Shown here one piece after another: positions 6,891-16,797 of a DNA stretch of 64,000 nucleotides; the stretch's first letter is position 1, and every line of letters starts with the position of its first letter. The translations under genes were made by a program, and so were the position numbers. Location of the stretch: contig JAIPIH010000011.1 of NCBI GenBank assembly GCA_021734835.1, positions 1 to 64,000 on the forward strand, read 5' to 3'. The notes beneath the pieces are model-generated. The model made no database searches, was not told the DNA's origin, and was given only the letters and a program-made list of their open reading frames with translations. The DNA is from Candidatus Cloacimonadota bacterium (GTDB lineage: Bacteria; Cloacimonadota; Cloacimonadia; Cloacimonadales; TCS61).

Positions 6891-9677
6891 TTACCACATA
6901 AAGGGTGGTTGACCAGTACTAGCCAGGACAGAACGCCAGAAGATACCTTCAGGTGGAACTCTTTTTCTGCCAAGAACGACTAATTCCAGTGGTACTAAAA
7001 CAAATTCTGTTAACCATTGACTGACCATAAAATCGGTATAACCTGCCATAGCATTATCAACTGCCAAAGTACCAATTCGTTGAGCGAAAATTACGTCTTG
7101 AGCACTGGGATCAATCGCTCGAATCAAGTGTCTTGGTTCACTTGTGAAAACTCTGTAATTAGACCAGAAAGCTTGCTCAATATCTATTTTACGTATATCA
7201 TGTTGTAAAACTTGCGTAATAACTTTCAATGTACCTGTTCTCAATTTGTCAGGTGTTTGTCCCATTACTCGGCGCTCTGATAAGACTATTTCTTCTCTAT
7301 TCCTTACATAGTCAGAAAGTTTTTCATCGATAATTTTTCTGTTTCTTAATTCTATCATTCTTTTTTTTAATTTAACAGGCCATTCTTTTTGCAGTATCTT
7401 GTATCGTTTATCGCCTGAGATATCTATATAGTCATCTAACATATCTCTCGTATTTTCGTTCTTTTGATATTTATGGTTAAATATTGCTTGTACAATATCT
7501 TTTGCATCATGTTGCAAAGGTAAAGAGAATAATCTTTTCAAAGTATCTTTATTCTCACAATTTTCTGCAAATGAAAAAGATTTTCCTAATAACGCATGAT
7601 ATGTTTCGATCTCTGGTGAATCTTTTTTTAGATTTTTAATTGAACCATTCTTAATCATTTTATTCAATAATTTGCAGATTATTGATACTTTTTGTTCAAC
7701 TTGTAATTTGCTTTCTAATATAAATTTTAATTCTGTTACATCTATCAAATCATCTGCATTTTTAAAAAGTGATAATAGATCTTTAATCTTATCATGGAAA
7801 GATGCTTTACCACCAATAATAATATTTTGGTTAACATCTTCATAATTAATCAGTGCGGACCCTACGAATCTTCTGATTTCCTTAATTTCTTCCTTTTCAA
7901 GGGTTACCTCAGGATATTCTTCATTTTCAATATAATCTTCAATATCGAAAGGAACAGCCGTTTCAGCTAAGGCTATAATTCCGAATGGACTTGAATCGCT
8001 TAAATTGTTCTTATTGAATTTTGAAATCACATAACTTGAAAGACCTTTCAGTGTGTATTTCACTTCAGGAATTAGTGCTGCCATACAGACTCCACTACCT
8101 AATACAGTATGACTAACAACAAAGCCTGAATCTGAACCAAATAATTGAACTACGCATAAGCGGGGGTTTGATTTACATTCAGTGTGTAAATGTTGCAGGA
8201 ATTCTTTTGCTTTCTCAACTGCAGAAAGAAAGCCAAAAGATTGCCATGCCCACAAAATATCATTATCCATTGTTTTAGGAATTGCGACAACAGAAAAATT
8301 CTTGTTTGTGAGATGAGATATTTCTGAAATTGCATGAGCGGCTCTCATACTACCTTCACCACCAATTACGTAAAGGACTTGTAAGTGGTGAACATCTTTA
8401 ATATTTTTAACAATTTTCATCAGCTTCTCATCCCTCTTTTCTTTGTCACGAATATCCAGAAGCTCATCAAAGCGAGAAGTACTAATTACTGACCCTCCCC
8501 TGTTTCGATAGTCGAATATACTTCTTCTTATCATTTCAATATTATTTTCATTCTCTTTTATTTTTGTTGGAGAATCCTGGTTTACGAAATTATATGCTTC
8601 ATGATGGTTTTCTACAATTCCGGACAAGCCGTTTCGGAACAATATTATATTTAGATTATATCTGGGAACATGATTTCTTTCAGTGTTTTCGTAACCACTA
8701 TACAAAATATGTCTATTAATGATTCCGGTAATTACAGCATTAATACCAGGGGCAATTCCTCCAGAGACAACAATTCCAATATTCAAATTTGTGTTATCAT
8801 TGTTTGCAAGAAGTAATTTTTCTCTTGGTCCAGCTTCGGGAAATTTCAGGCCTATCTTATTTAAACAATTCGAACTATGATTTTCCTGGGTTGTTTGATG
8901 ATACTTGTTTAAGACATCAACAATGACTTTGTCTTCAGGTTCTCTAAAAGAGCCTATATCCTGTTGTGAAATCTTATTAGGATAGCAGTTATTAGACTTA
9001 ATTCTTTTTACAGTCGGCCAGCTGATGGGACACCCTAATTTTAGCTTTTGATCCGTAGTTAGATATCCACTTCCCTGAACAAAGTTCTTAATTATATCTT
9101 TTTCATATTCGAAGGGATAACCAAGAGGTAAACCATCAACTAGTAGAGATAAATCACTGTTCGGTTTAATATATTGTATAATTGAAAGAGACAATTTTTG
9201 AGTTAAAGTTTCAAAAATATATTGATTTTGCTTAAAATCCAATTCGCTAAATATCTTATCATATTTTATGAGAATGTCGAATGATTTAATATTCTTTGAG
9301 CATTGTTCGAATGTAGATATATTAATACAATCCTTGAATATTTTCTTATCATTCTCGGATAATACATCTTTTAGCATAATGAAGTAAAAATTTGTTTTCT
9401 TATCATTGTCATCGAGTTTATGTTTTTCTGTAAACTTCATTAATTCTTGGAATTGAGTATCTCCAATTTCATCTGAAATAAAAAAAACAAGGAAATTAGA
9501 TAACGAAATCTGGTCATCAACCATTAATTGCCAATCTTCTTCATTTGTACTTCTTGGAAAACTAAAAGCATTAAGATTTGGCTGCTTATTCAAATAATAG
9601 CATACTCTGTGCACAAGCATATCATGAAGATGGTTTTCATCATTTTTGTGAAAATGATAAGATAAGAATATTTTCAT
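6891..9677 (-). CDS. TIR-like domain fused to 6-phosphofructokinase
   Basis: The 928-aa protein starts with MKIFLSYHF and a helix-strand pattern ending in FLVFFISDEIG, a divergent TIR or TIR-like domain over about residues 1-170. Residues about 298-925 are a long-type phosphofructokinase: GGIAPGINAVI, GGEGSMRAA (usual GGDGS with Asp to Glu), PKTMDNDI with both catalytic aspartates, and LFGSDSGFV. A C-terminal segment with AVDNAMAGYTDFMV and STGQP also matches. The length resembles PPi-dependent or plant-type PFKs. The gene runs opposite to its neighbours and shares a 252-bp divergent promoter region with the DUF4062 gene at 9930. An effector that perturbs sugar-phosphate or NAD pools is a reasonable guess, but unproven. 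Confidence 0.82.
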   Translation of the reverse strand: MKIFLSYHFHKNDENHLHDMLVHRVCYYLNKQPNLNAFSFPRSTNEEDWQLMVDDQISLSNFLVFFISDEIGDTQFQELMKFTEKHKLDDNDKKTNFYFIMLKDVLSENDKKIFKDCINISTFEQCSKNIKSFDILIKYDKIFSELDFKQNQYIFETLTQKLSLSIIQYIKPNSDLSLLVDGLPLGYPFEYEKDIIKNFVQGSGYLTTDQKLKLGCPISWPTVKRIKSNNCYPNKISQQDIGSFREPEDKVIVDVLNKYHQTTQENHSSNCLNKIGLKFPEAGPREKLLLANNDNTNLNIGIVVSGGIAPGINAVITGIINRHILYSGYENTERNHVPRYNLNIILFRNGLSGIVENHHEAYNFVNQDSPTKIKENENNIEMIRRSIFDYRNRGGSVISTSRFDELLDIRDKEKRDEKLMKIVKNIKDVHHLQVLYVIGGEGSMRAAHAISEISHLTNKNFSVVAIPKTMDNDILWAWQSFGFLSAVEKAKEFLQHLHTECKSNPRLCVVQLFGSDSGFVVSHTVLGSGVCMAALIPEVKYTLKGLSSYVISKFNKNNLSDSSPFGIIALAETAVPFDIEDYIENEEYPEVTLEKEEIKEIRRFVGSALINYEDVNQNIIIGGKASFHDKIKDLLSLFKNADDLIDVTELKFILESKLQVEQKVSIICKLLNKMIKNGSIKNLKKDSPEIETYHALLGKSFSFAENCENKDTLKRLFSLPLQHDAKDIVQAIFNHKYQKNENTRDMLDDYIDISGDKRYKILQKEWPVKLKKRMIELRNRKIIDEKLSDYVRNREEIVLSERRVMGQTPDKLRTGTLKVITQVLQHDIRKIDIEQAFWSNYRVFTSEPRHLIRAIDPSAQDVIFAQRIGTLAVDNAMAGYTDFMVSQWLTEFVLVPLELVVLGRKRVPPEGIFWRSVLASTGQPPFMW

Positions 9678-9827
9678 CAGAATTCCTCACTTTACAGATT
9701 ATTCATAAAACAGTAGATATTCAATCTCCTTTAATCAACATTATTTTTTTTTTTTAATAATATAGTCAAGATTATTCTGAATCTGATCACTGAGATTTTG
9801 GGTGTATTTTGAGTTTAGTAATATTAC

Positions 9828-9856
9828 TTGACGTAGAATTATGTTTCATTTAAATA
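9828..9856 (+). promoter_or_regulatory. Putative sigma70-type promoter for the 9930 gene
   Basis: TTGACG at 9828-9833 and TAAATA at 9851-9856 are separated by exactly 17 nt and lie about 75 nt before the ATG. Further upstream, between the divergent genes, is a run of 12 T (9744-9755) that could act as an upstream element or vary in length. Confidence 0.5.
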
Positions 9857-9929
9857 AAGCAACTTAGTGATTGTGGAATAAATGAGTGATTTAATCTCTG
9901 CGAAATTTATAAATAATGGGAGATTATAA

Positions 9930-12900
9930 ATGAATAAAGATGAACAAACTTCTGTGGGATTCAAAGCCTGGCGGACGTTTTCAATTTTTATCAGCAGTAC
10001 ATTTATCGATATGCAGGCAGAGCGGGATCATCTGAAGAACATTGTGTTTCCCAGAGTTGAAGAGGAACTGAGGAAAAACCGGATCAGGCTGGAAACAGTT
10101 GATCTGCGCTGGGGTGTGGATACTTCTGATATTATGGATGAAGCTGAACGTGAGGTAAAAGTATTGCAGGTTTGCCTGGAAGAGATCAAGCGCTGCCGTC
10201 CTTTCTTTATCGGCTTGTTGGGTGATCGTTATGGCTGGATACCACCGGAAGAGCGGATGAAAGATGCGATTAGAAAGGAAACGAATCTTAAACATAAAAA
10301 TGATAAAAGTGTTACTGCCCTGGAAATCGAGTTTGGCGTTTTAGCCAGTGAGGAGCAATTGAGTCGCAGTGTATTTTATTTCAGAGATCCGCTGCCTTAT
10401 GATACTTTCCCTGTTAACATAGCTTCTAAATACAGTGATGAATATGATCCGAAGCTGACAGTAAAAGAAAAATCAGAGCGGAAAACTGCCTTGGATAATC
10501 TGAAAGCTGAAATTAGAGATCATTTTAAGAAAAAGAATTTAGAGAATAAGGTGAAAACCTATGCAGGAAAATGGGATGTCGGACTAAGTGAAGTAGTCAA
10601 TCTGGATGCCTGGGGCGAAATGGTTTATGAAGATATTATCCGGGAATGCATGGCTCAGGCTGAAATCACTAAAGATAAAGTAGCAAAGAATGTCTATGAG
10701 CAGGAAGTATTATTGCTGGATGCCTTTATTGAGGATCATACTAGTGTTACGACTATCAAAACAGGTACTACAGTAGAAGAAGTCCAGACTTTTTGCGGAA
10801 GGATTGAATTACTCAGGGAATTGAAAGAGCATCTGCTGAATGCGGATGCAGAAAAATGGGGACTCGTGCTTACTGGCGATAGCGGATCAGGGAAGAGTGC
10901 AGTATTTTCGATGATCTACCGGATGCTGCAAAGGGAAGATTGTATACTGCTGGCAAATTCTGCCGGGATTTCACCCCGTTCCGGAAATGTGGCTCATCTT
11001 TTACAGAAGTGGAACAGGCAATTAAGCAAACGACTTGGCCTTGCATATGAAGCAGAGATAAGTCCAACAGCTGAATTTGACCTGGAAGATTTATTCTCAG
11101 AGCAAATAGAAAAGAAACCTGCCATTGAGGAGTTGCAACAGATATTCAAGGAACTGCTCTTTACCGCAGCAGAGAATTATCAAGTAGTTATTCTGATAGA
11201 TGCCTTAGACCGCTTTGAGACTACTTCTCGAGCAATCAATATGACCTGGCTTCCGCGGGTGATGCCTGGCAAAGTGCGGATGCTCTGCACAGCCATAACA
11301 GGAACCGAGGTGAAAGCAGTACATTATCATCGACAATTAATTCCCAGGAGCATTGACCATTTTACTCAAGAAGAAGCAGAAGCGATGCTGGAAATGCTCT
11401 GCCGAAAGCAGCATAAGGATATGCCCTTAGAAGTAAAAAATATAATCCTGAATAAACGCAGAGATAGTAGTGATATCTTAGCTCGCTCCAGTCCCTTGTG
11501 GCTCAGCCTGGCAGTGAATGTCATTATGGCAATGGATAATGAGGATTTTGATAGAATCCGGGAAAAAGAAGGACGAGTCGATCTGGGGATCAATGATCAC
11601 ATGTTGAAAATGGTTATGGAATTTCCATCTTTCCCGGGAGAATTATTCCTGAGCCTGGTAAAGAAAGCAGCAGGATATTTTGGAAAAGAATTTACGGAAA
11701 AAGTTTTTGATTACCTGTCCTGCAGCCGAAATGGTTTGCGTGAAAGTGATCTGGAAAAACTTATTCCAGTAAAAGATGAAAAGTGGGATGCACTTACTTT
11801 TACTCACATCAGACGCTGGTTCTCTGCCTATATCCGGAATGATGGAAAAAATAAGCAATGGAATCTGGTTCACACTATTCTTAGAAATTCATTACAGGAC
11901 AGCATAACATCATCTGATGAATTAAAAAGAATAAACGCGGCTATCGCTTCTCATTTGCTCAGTTTGCCTGAAAATGATGATTTAAAAATATCTGAAACGA
12001 TGTATCACCTGATGATAGCAGAGAAGGCTGAAAAGGCACTGGATTATTATATAAATTGTTCCCCTGCAGAAAGTAAGGGTGCTACTACGGTTTTAGCAGA
12101 AGCAATTTCAAATGATGATAAGAACCTTGTCTGGTGTTTTGAAATTTTGAAAGCAACCGTTGGAAATAAACAAAAGTTCTTGAGATTGGCACCTAAATAT
12201 ATTATTGATCTGGATAATGATTTAGAAGTAGAAGGCAATCTAATTACCAGGCAGAAATTATTTCAAACTTTGTATATTCATTTTCCAACACAGAAAAACT
12301 TTTCAAATCATACTACACTAAATTTTTATTTTGCTGAAATAAATGGGAAACTGGGAGACATCTTTGAGTCACTTCATATATTGAATCAGGCTTTGGCTTT
12401 TTATAAAAAGTGTTTAATGATATTCCAAAAACTTTTTGATAGTAATCCCGATAATGAGAGTCATAAACGTGGTCTGGCAATTTCTTATTTTAGGTTGGGA
12501 AATATTAATGAATCTCTTGGTAATCTGATTCCGTCCCTGGAGTTTTATAATAAGTGTAATCATTTAATGAAAGAGATCTATGAAATCAATCCTGGTAAGG
12601 AGGAGCTGAAAAGAGATTTAGCAATTTCATTTATGAAACTGGGAACATGTAATAAATCTCTTGGTAATAAGGAATATGCATTGAGGTTTTTTGGAATAAG
12701 TAATAACTATTTAAAAGAGCTTTATGATATAAATCCAAAGGATGAGATTATGAAACGAGGTTTGGCTATTTCTTATATGGAACTGGGAGAAATCAATCAG
12801 TCACTTGAGAATCACGATCTGGCTTTGGAGTTTTATAATAAGTGTAATCATTTAATGAAGGAGCTATATGAGAGGAATCCCCTGAAGAATTATGTTAAAT

Positions 12901-13832
12901 CCAATCTGGCAATATCTTATGCTAAGATAGCAGGTATTTATAAATTAAAAGGAAATTTAATATTTGCTCTGCAAAATTACATAGAGCATAATATTATGAC
13001 TAACGAACTATATATCCAAAATCCAGAGCAAATTGCGTTCTTAGCGGGATTAGCTTATTCCTATTATTATATATCGGTATTGTATAAGGAGATTTTTGAT
13101 GACGAACAGGGTAAAAAGTATTTTTTAAAATGGAAAGAAATCGTAAAAATCTTGAATACTTCCCTGCCAAATACACAAAAAGACCAGACATTGTTCAATA
13201 AAATTAATAATTATGAAGATCTTCCTACTGAAAACATCCAATATGACGAAAATACGATATCACACATGATGGATGTTTCTGATGTTCAATATAATCTGGG
13301 TAACTTTAAGCAGGCAGAAATTATATTAATGAAGATCCTGCAGTCCGGTTATATAAGAGAAGAAATTGAATATAAAATTGCTCTTTGTCTATTAAATCGA
13401 GAGAATTTTACAAAGATTGAACAATTTCGAGTAAAAAATCTAATAGAACAGATGCAGACAAAAGGGGAAACTGAGCAGGCAAATGTACTACAAAGAGAAT
13501 ATGAGAAAAAGCTAAATTTGATAAAATCCAAGGAATTATCACAAGCTTTGTCAACAGCAGATGATTTTTACAAACGACATTTATGGGAAGCCGCTGAAAA
13601 TGAATACAATCTTTTGATAAAAGCAGGTAAGGGAAACAACGAGATACTTTTCAAAATCTGTATGTGCAAACTTAAAGCCCATCAGGAAGTGAGACCGGAA
13701 GTATTTAGATTTGTTATTACTCAAATCAAAGCCTTTAAAAAGGAAGGTCTTACGCAATATGTAGAAAACTTAATGCAGGTTATTACTTCAAAATTACCTA
13801 AAAATCAATCGATATTTGATCTTTTTTTTTGA
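9930..13832 (+). CDS. DUF4062-NACHT-TPR STAND protein
   Basis: The 1300-aa protein opens with DUF4062, a TIR-related domain: FSIFISSTFIDMQAERD, VDLRWGV and FIGLLGDRYGW (residues about 16-105). A NACHT/STAND ATPase follows with Walker A GDSGSGKS (316-323) and Walker B VVILIDALDRFE (about 418-429). Residues about 790-1075 are TPR-like units of about 48-50 aa with LAISY and LEFYNK cores. The last 190 residues form a helical tail with two copies of a unit (LWEAAENEY, EIEYKIALCLLN) shared with the 27513 protein. The layout resembles eukaryotic NPHP3. Its first 700 bp are nearly identical to the 16798 gene. Likely an NLR-like receptor or effector. A 9-T run sits at the stop codon. Confidence 0.88.
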   Translation: MNKDEQTSVGFKAWRTFSIFISSTFIDMQAERDHLKNIVFPRVEEELRKNRIRLETVDLRWGVDTSDIMDEAEREVKVLQVCLEEIKRCRPFFIGLLGDRYGWIPPEERMKDAIRKETNLKHKNDKSVTALEIEFGVLASEEQLSRSVFYFRDPLPYDTFPVNIASKYSDEYDPKLTVKEKSERKTALDNLKAEIRDHFKKKNLENKVKTYAGKWDVGLSEVVNLDAWGEMVYEDIIRECMAQAEITKDKVAKNVYEQEVLLLDAFIEDHTSVTTIKTGTTVEEVQTFCGRIELLRELKEHLLNADAEKWGLVLTGDSGSGKSAVFSMIYRMLQREDCILLANSAGISPRSGNVAHLLQKWNRQLSKRLGLAYEAEISPTAEFDLEDLFSEQIEKKPAIEELQQIFKELLFTAAENYQVVILIDALDRFETTSRAINMTWLPRVMPGKVRMLCTAITGTEVKAVHYHRQLIPRSIDHFTQEEAEAMLEMLCRKQHKDMPLEVKNIILNKRRDSSDILARSSPLWLSLAVNVIMAMDNEDFDRIREKEGRVDLGINDHMLKMVMEFPSFPGELFLSLVKKAAGYFGKEFTEKVFDYLSCSRNGLRESDLEKLIPVKDEKWDALTFTHIRRWFSAYIRNDGKNKQWNLVHTILRNSLQDSITSSDELKRINAAIASHLLSLPENDDLKISETMYHLMIAEKAEKALDYYINCSPAESKGATTVLAEAISNDDKNLVWCFEILKATVGNKQKFLRLAPKYIIDLDNDLEVEGNLITRQKLFQTLYIHFPTQKNFSNHTTLNFYFAEINGKLGDIFESLHILNQALAFYKKCLMIFQKLFDSNPDNESHKRGLAISYFRLGNINESLGNLIPSLEFYNKCNHLMKEIYEINPGKEELKRDLAISFMKLGTCNKSLGNKEYALRFFGISNNYLKELYDINPKDEIMKRGLAISYMELGEINQSLENHDLALEFYNKCNHLMKELYERNPLKNYVKSNLAISYAKIAGIYKLKGNLIFALQNYIEHNIMTNELYIQNPEQIAFLAGLAYSYYYISVLYKEIFDDEQGKKYFLKWKEIVKILNTSLPNTQKDQTLFNKINNYEDLPTENIQYDENTISHMMDVSDVQYNLGNFKQAEIILMKILQSGYIREEIEYKIALCLLNRENFTKIEQFRVKNLIEQMQTKGETEQANVLQREYEKKLNLIKSKELSQALSTADDFYKRHLWEAAENEYNLLIKAGKGNNEILFKICMCKLKAHQEVRPEVFRFVITQIKAFKKEGLTQYVENLMQVITSKLPKNQSIFDLFF

Positions 13833-14019
13833 AATAAAGCTTTTACCTGCTTATGTCTCATCAAGAGTCACGCAGTATTTAAGGTTCCCGGAAAAGGTAA
13901 AAACTGAGATTTTAGCACAGGCGGACATATCAATTTATTTTTCAACAGAACACTGGCATCCCCCCGTTTTTTTTCATAATATTGAGTCATTCCCTGATTT
14001 TTACACATTCTCTAATTAG

Positions 14020-14039
14020 CCCCCATTTTTAAATGGGGG
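14020..14039. terminator. Perfect GC-topped hairpin after the 9930 gene
   Basis: CCCCCATTT (14020-14028) pairs with AAATGGGGG (14031-14039) across a 2-nt loop. It lies 190 nt after the stop codon. No T-run follows, so it is only a possible terminator or processing site. Confidence 0.45.
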
Positions 14040-14136
14040 ATTCAATATTGATACTAACGTATAGTCGCTTCAGCGATTTAAGCTTATTTGATAATAAGAT
14101 AAAATAATATTATTATTATTCAGTCAGATAATGAGA

Positions 14137-14198
14137 AGTGGCTGAAGCCACTGGACATCATTTCTTGGGATATAAAAACACCCAGATGAATCTGGGTG
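14137..14198. repeat. Two short perfect hairpins
   Basis: AGTGGCT (14137-14143) pairs with AGCCACT (14146-14152), and CACCCAGAT (14179-14187) pairs with ATCTGGGTG (14190-14198), each across a GA loop. With the hairpin at 14020 they form a cluster of three in 180 bp of otherwise featureless sequence between 13833 and 14304. Confidence 0.6.
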
Positions 14199-14304
14199 CT
14201 AATGAAAGAATAAAAAGAATAAATCACTAATACATCGTACACCTATAATTATATATTTCAAGAGAATACAATCATCATTGCTGTAGAAAACCGGGGGATA
14301 ACAG

Positions 14305-14590
14305 ATTTTTCAACAGAACATTTTTGGATATGCAGTTGGAAAGAGATCATCTGAAGAATGCGTTATTTCCCATAGTTTGAAGAGGAGCTGAGGTAAAATC
14401 AGATCAGACTGGAAACTGTTAATTTGCACTGGAGAGTTGAAACTACATCTATCGCGAAAGAACCTGAGCGAGTTGCAAGGATATTGCAGACTTATCTGGA
14501 AGTGAGCAGACTTTGACGTTCATTTTACTTAGGAGTATAAGCTGACCGGAATTGCCAGGTACCGTTTGGAAAGCGAATAAAATTATAAGA
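14305..14590 (+). pseudogene. Decayed 5' fragment of a DUF4062 gene
   Basis: This stretch aligns by eye with the start of the 9930 and 16798 genes: an ACATTTTTGGATATGCAG block, then counterparts of the ERDHLK, FP-VEEEL, RLETV and LQ-LE segments. Stops and frameshifts are present, for example TTTGAAG running into TGA where the intact genes encode VEEEL. Similarity fades by about 14590. It is the remnant of a third paralog, lost between two living copies. Confidence 0.75.
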
Positions 14591-14688
14591 GAGCATCAGA
14601 AATACTTGACGAAAGATTGATTATCCATCCGATAGACTTAAATGGATATCATGTAAAGAAACGGTGTATTGTTTCCGGGAGGGATATA

Positions 14689-16665
14689 GTGAGAATAAAA
14701 GAGCACAGATTAAACTTTTTCCAGAAAGTTCATTTGACTATGAAAAGAATTGTTGATCAAACTTTTTTTGCAGGATTAACATCGCAATTAATCACACTAT
14801 TAATACTATTTTTATTACTGCTGGCTGCCGGAAGTAAAGGGTTTGAACAGATCAAAGGGGAATCAGCTATCAAGGCTGCCGAGAGCAGTTATTTTGAAAA
14901 GGGGACGATCTGGTCTATCGTTCATGCTACTGATCCTGGTTATCTATCAGGGGATTATAATCAAGGTCATCAGACGCTGTTCTGGTTTGGATTAATTGTC
15001 ACCCTGGCAGGCTGGTTCCTGCTAAGTGGCTTTATAATGACAATATTTATTAATTTTTACCAGAGTCATTTAAACGAAATCGAAGGAGGACTTGTCCGCT
15101 ATTATTTCTGGAAGGGGCATCGTCTGATCTTAGGCTGGAATTTGATGGGAGCTTCGGTAGTGCACCAGTTGTTTACCGGCAATTCGCATCCCGTGGTTAT
15201 TCTCTCCTTATCACCTCCAAAACTTGTCAGAGAAGACATTGCAATAATGATCTCGGACAGTGACAATCCGCACAAAATGAAAAAGAAGCGAGTTATTATT
15301 TACCAGGGCTCTTTTGATTCTTCCGGTGAATTAAAATATCATAATTTTAATAAAATCGAGACAATTGTGATTCTGGAAGATACCATTGGAACAAATCAAA
15401 ATGTAAAGAATATTCAGACTATCATCAAGATCAACGATTTGATAGATGAAAGCAAAGGAAAAGAGAAAATCTCATGCTATGTCCATCTACCGGATTTTAG
15501 AACTTATGACATCCTGCAGGATGTTGATCTGAATATAGTAAATAAAATAAATTTTCATCCTTTTAACTTTTTCGAGGACTGGGCACGCAGGTTGTGGTCG
15601 ATATTGCCTCAGATTAAAGATGGCAAATTAGAGAATAAAAAGGATATTTATAATTATGTGCCTTTAGCATATCATCCAATCAGCAGGGAAAGCGAAAAAA
15701 ATGTGCATCTGGTGATAATCGGTTTTGGACAAATGGGTCAGGCACTGGCAGCACAGGCAGCGAGGATCTGCCATTATGCTAATGGGCAAAAAACAAAAAT
15801 CACTGTAATTGACGACAGAGATAGTGTAAAAAAAATGCAGATATTCAGCAGTCATTGTTTCCTTAATAGGATTCCGGATGTGGAATTTGAGTTATTGAAT
15901 CAATCTGCTGAAGAAACAGCAACACGTGATTTTCTGATCAATCTGATTCAGGATGAAAAACAGATAACAACTATAGTGGTATGTATTTCTGATCCGGATG
16001 AATCCATTTCAGTTGCTTTAAGTCTTCCTCAGCAGGTGCAGGATGCAGATATCCCAATTCTTATACGTCAGGAAACACGTTGTGGTCTTTCTGACCTGGT
16101 GGCAAAATTGATGAAAGATAAAAAATGGAAGGATATCAGGTTTTTTGGAATGCTGCATGAATGCTTTGGCCTGGATCGCAGAACAGATATTCTACCTCGA
16201 CAAGCGCATGAAATTTACCGCCAGTCTTACGGAGAAAATTCCATTCCAGCCTGGGAAGAATTATCTGAATCCTTGCGCTGGTCAAATCGTTACCAGGTTG
16301 ATTCTTATGTCGAATTATTACGCTCTGCCGGTTACCAGTTTGTTCCTGCCAGGGAAACGATTGAAAATGATGCATTCGATAATGAAGAAGAAATAGAATG
16401 GCTGGCGGAACGTGAACATGACCGGTGGGTAGCAGAAAAGTTGATGGCTGGCTGGAAACAGGCTGACTTAAGTGGATGTACCAGTGATGATGAGCGAAAA
16501 AGCAGGAGGGATAATTTCCGTATGCTCCACACTTTTATAGTACCATTCAATGAATTGGATACTATCGTTGCAGGCACAACGAGGAAAGATATCAGTGTTA
16601 TCAAGAATCTCAACACTTTGATGAAAATCCCTGGAATTGAGTTGGCAATAAAGAAGGCTGATTAG
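14689..16665 (+). CDS. Membrane channel-like protein with two NAD-binding domains and a C-terminal RyR domain
   Basis: I start at GTG 14689 because GGGAGGG (14677-14683) lies just upstream; the product is 658 aa. Two hydrophobic segments (about 24-47 and 102-124) flank a loop, as in two-helix ion channels or Castor/Pollux-like proteins. A first RCK/TrkA-N-like domain follows (LILGWNLMGASVV). A second has VIIGFGQMGQALA and a VIDDRD strand end. The last 90 residues (EEIEWLAEREHDRWVAEK, LMAGWK) form a RyR domain, a fold proposed to bind nucleotide-derived ligands. Predicted role: ligand-gated ion leakage or signalling at the membrane. It sits between two DUF4062 genes. Channel activity is inferred from topology. 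Confidence 0.75.
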   Translation: MRIKEHRLNFFQKVHLTMKRIVDQTFFAGLTSQLITLLILFLLLLAAGSKGFEQIKGESAIKAAESSYFEKGTIWSIVHATDPGYLSGDYNQGHQTLFWFGLIVTLAGWFLLSGFIMTIFINFYQSHLNEIEGGLVRYYFWKGHRLILGWNLMGASVVHQLFTGNSHPVVILSLSPPKLVREDIAIMISDSDNPHKMKKKRVIIYQGSFDSSGELKYHNFNKIETIVILEDTIGTNQNVKNIQTIIKINDLIDESKGKEKISCYVHLPDFRTYDILQDVDLNIVNKINFHPFNFFEDWARRLWSILPQIKDGKLENKKDIYNYVPLAYHPISRESEKNVHLVIIGFGQMGQALAAQAARICHYANGQKTKITVIDDRDSVKKMQIFSSHCFLNRIPDVEFELLNQSAEETATRDFLINLIQDEKQITTIVVCISDPDESISVALSLPQQVQDADIPILIRQETRCGLSDLVAKLMKDKKWKDIRFFGMLHECFGLDRRTDILPRQAHEIYRQSYGENSIPAWEELSESLRWSNRYQVDSYVELLRSAGYQFVPARETIENDAFDNEEEIEWLAEREHDRWVAEKLMAGWKQADLSGCTSDDERKSRRDNFRMLHTFIVPFNELDTIVAGTTRKDISVIKNLNTLMKIPGIELAIKKAD

Positions 16666-16797
16666 GGTAAGAATTGTGATTTAGTGTGATTTGAATCAGC
16701 TTTTCAACATTTATAACCAGTTTCTACTGGTTAGATTCTTTCTCGTGTACACATAGTTGCATATTGGTTTATTATATCTTCAAAGAGAAGAAATAGA

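Noticed and set aside
13816-14019. 67-aa frame after the 9930 gene
   Set aside because: It starts inside the upstream gene, has no ribosome site and no recognisable motif. A short likeness to DUF4062 DNA near 13935-13955 is too weak to call a remnant.
14617-14688. Upstream TTG start for the channel/RyR gene
   Set aside because: The extra 24 codons overlap the end of the pseudogene region, while GTG 14689 has a strong ribosome site.
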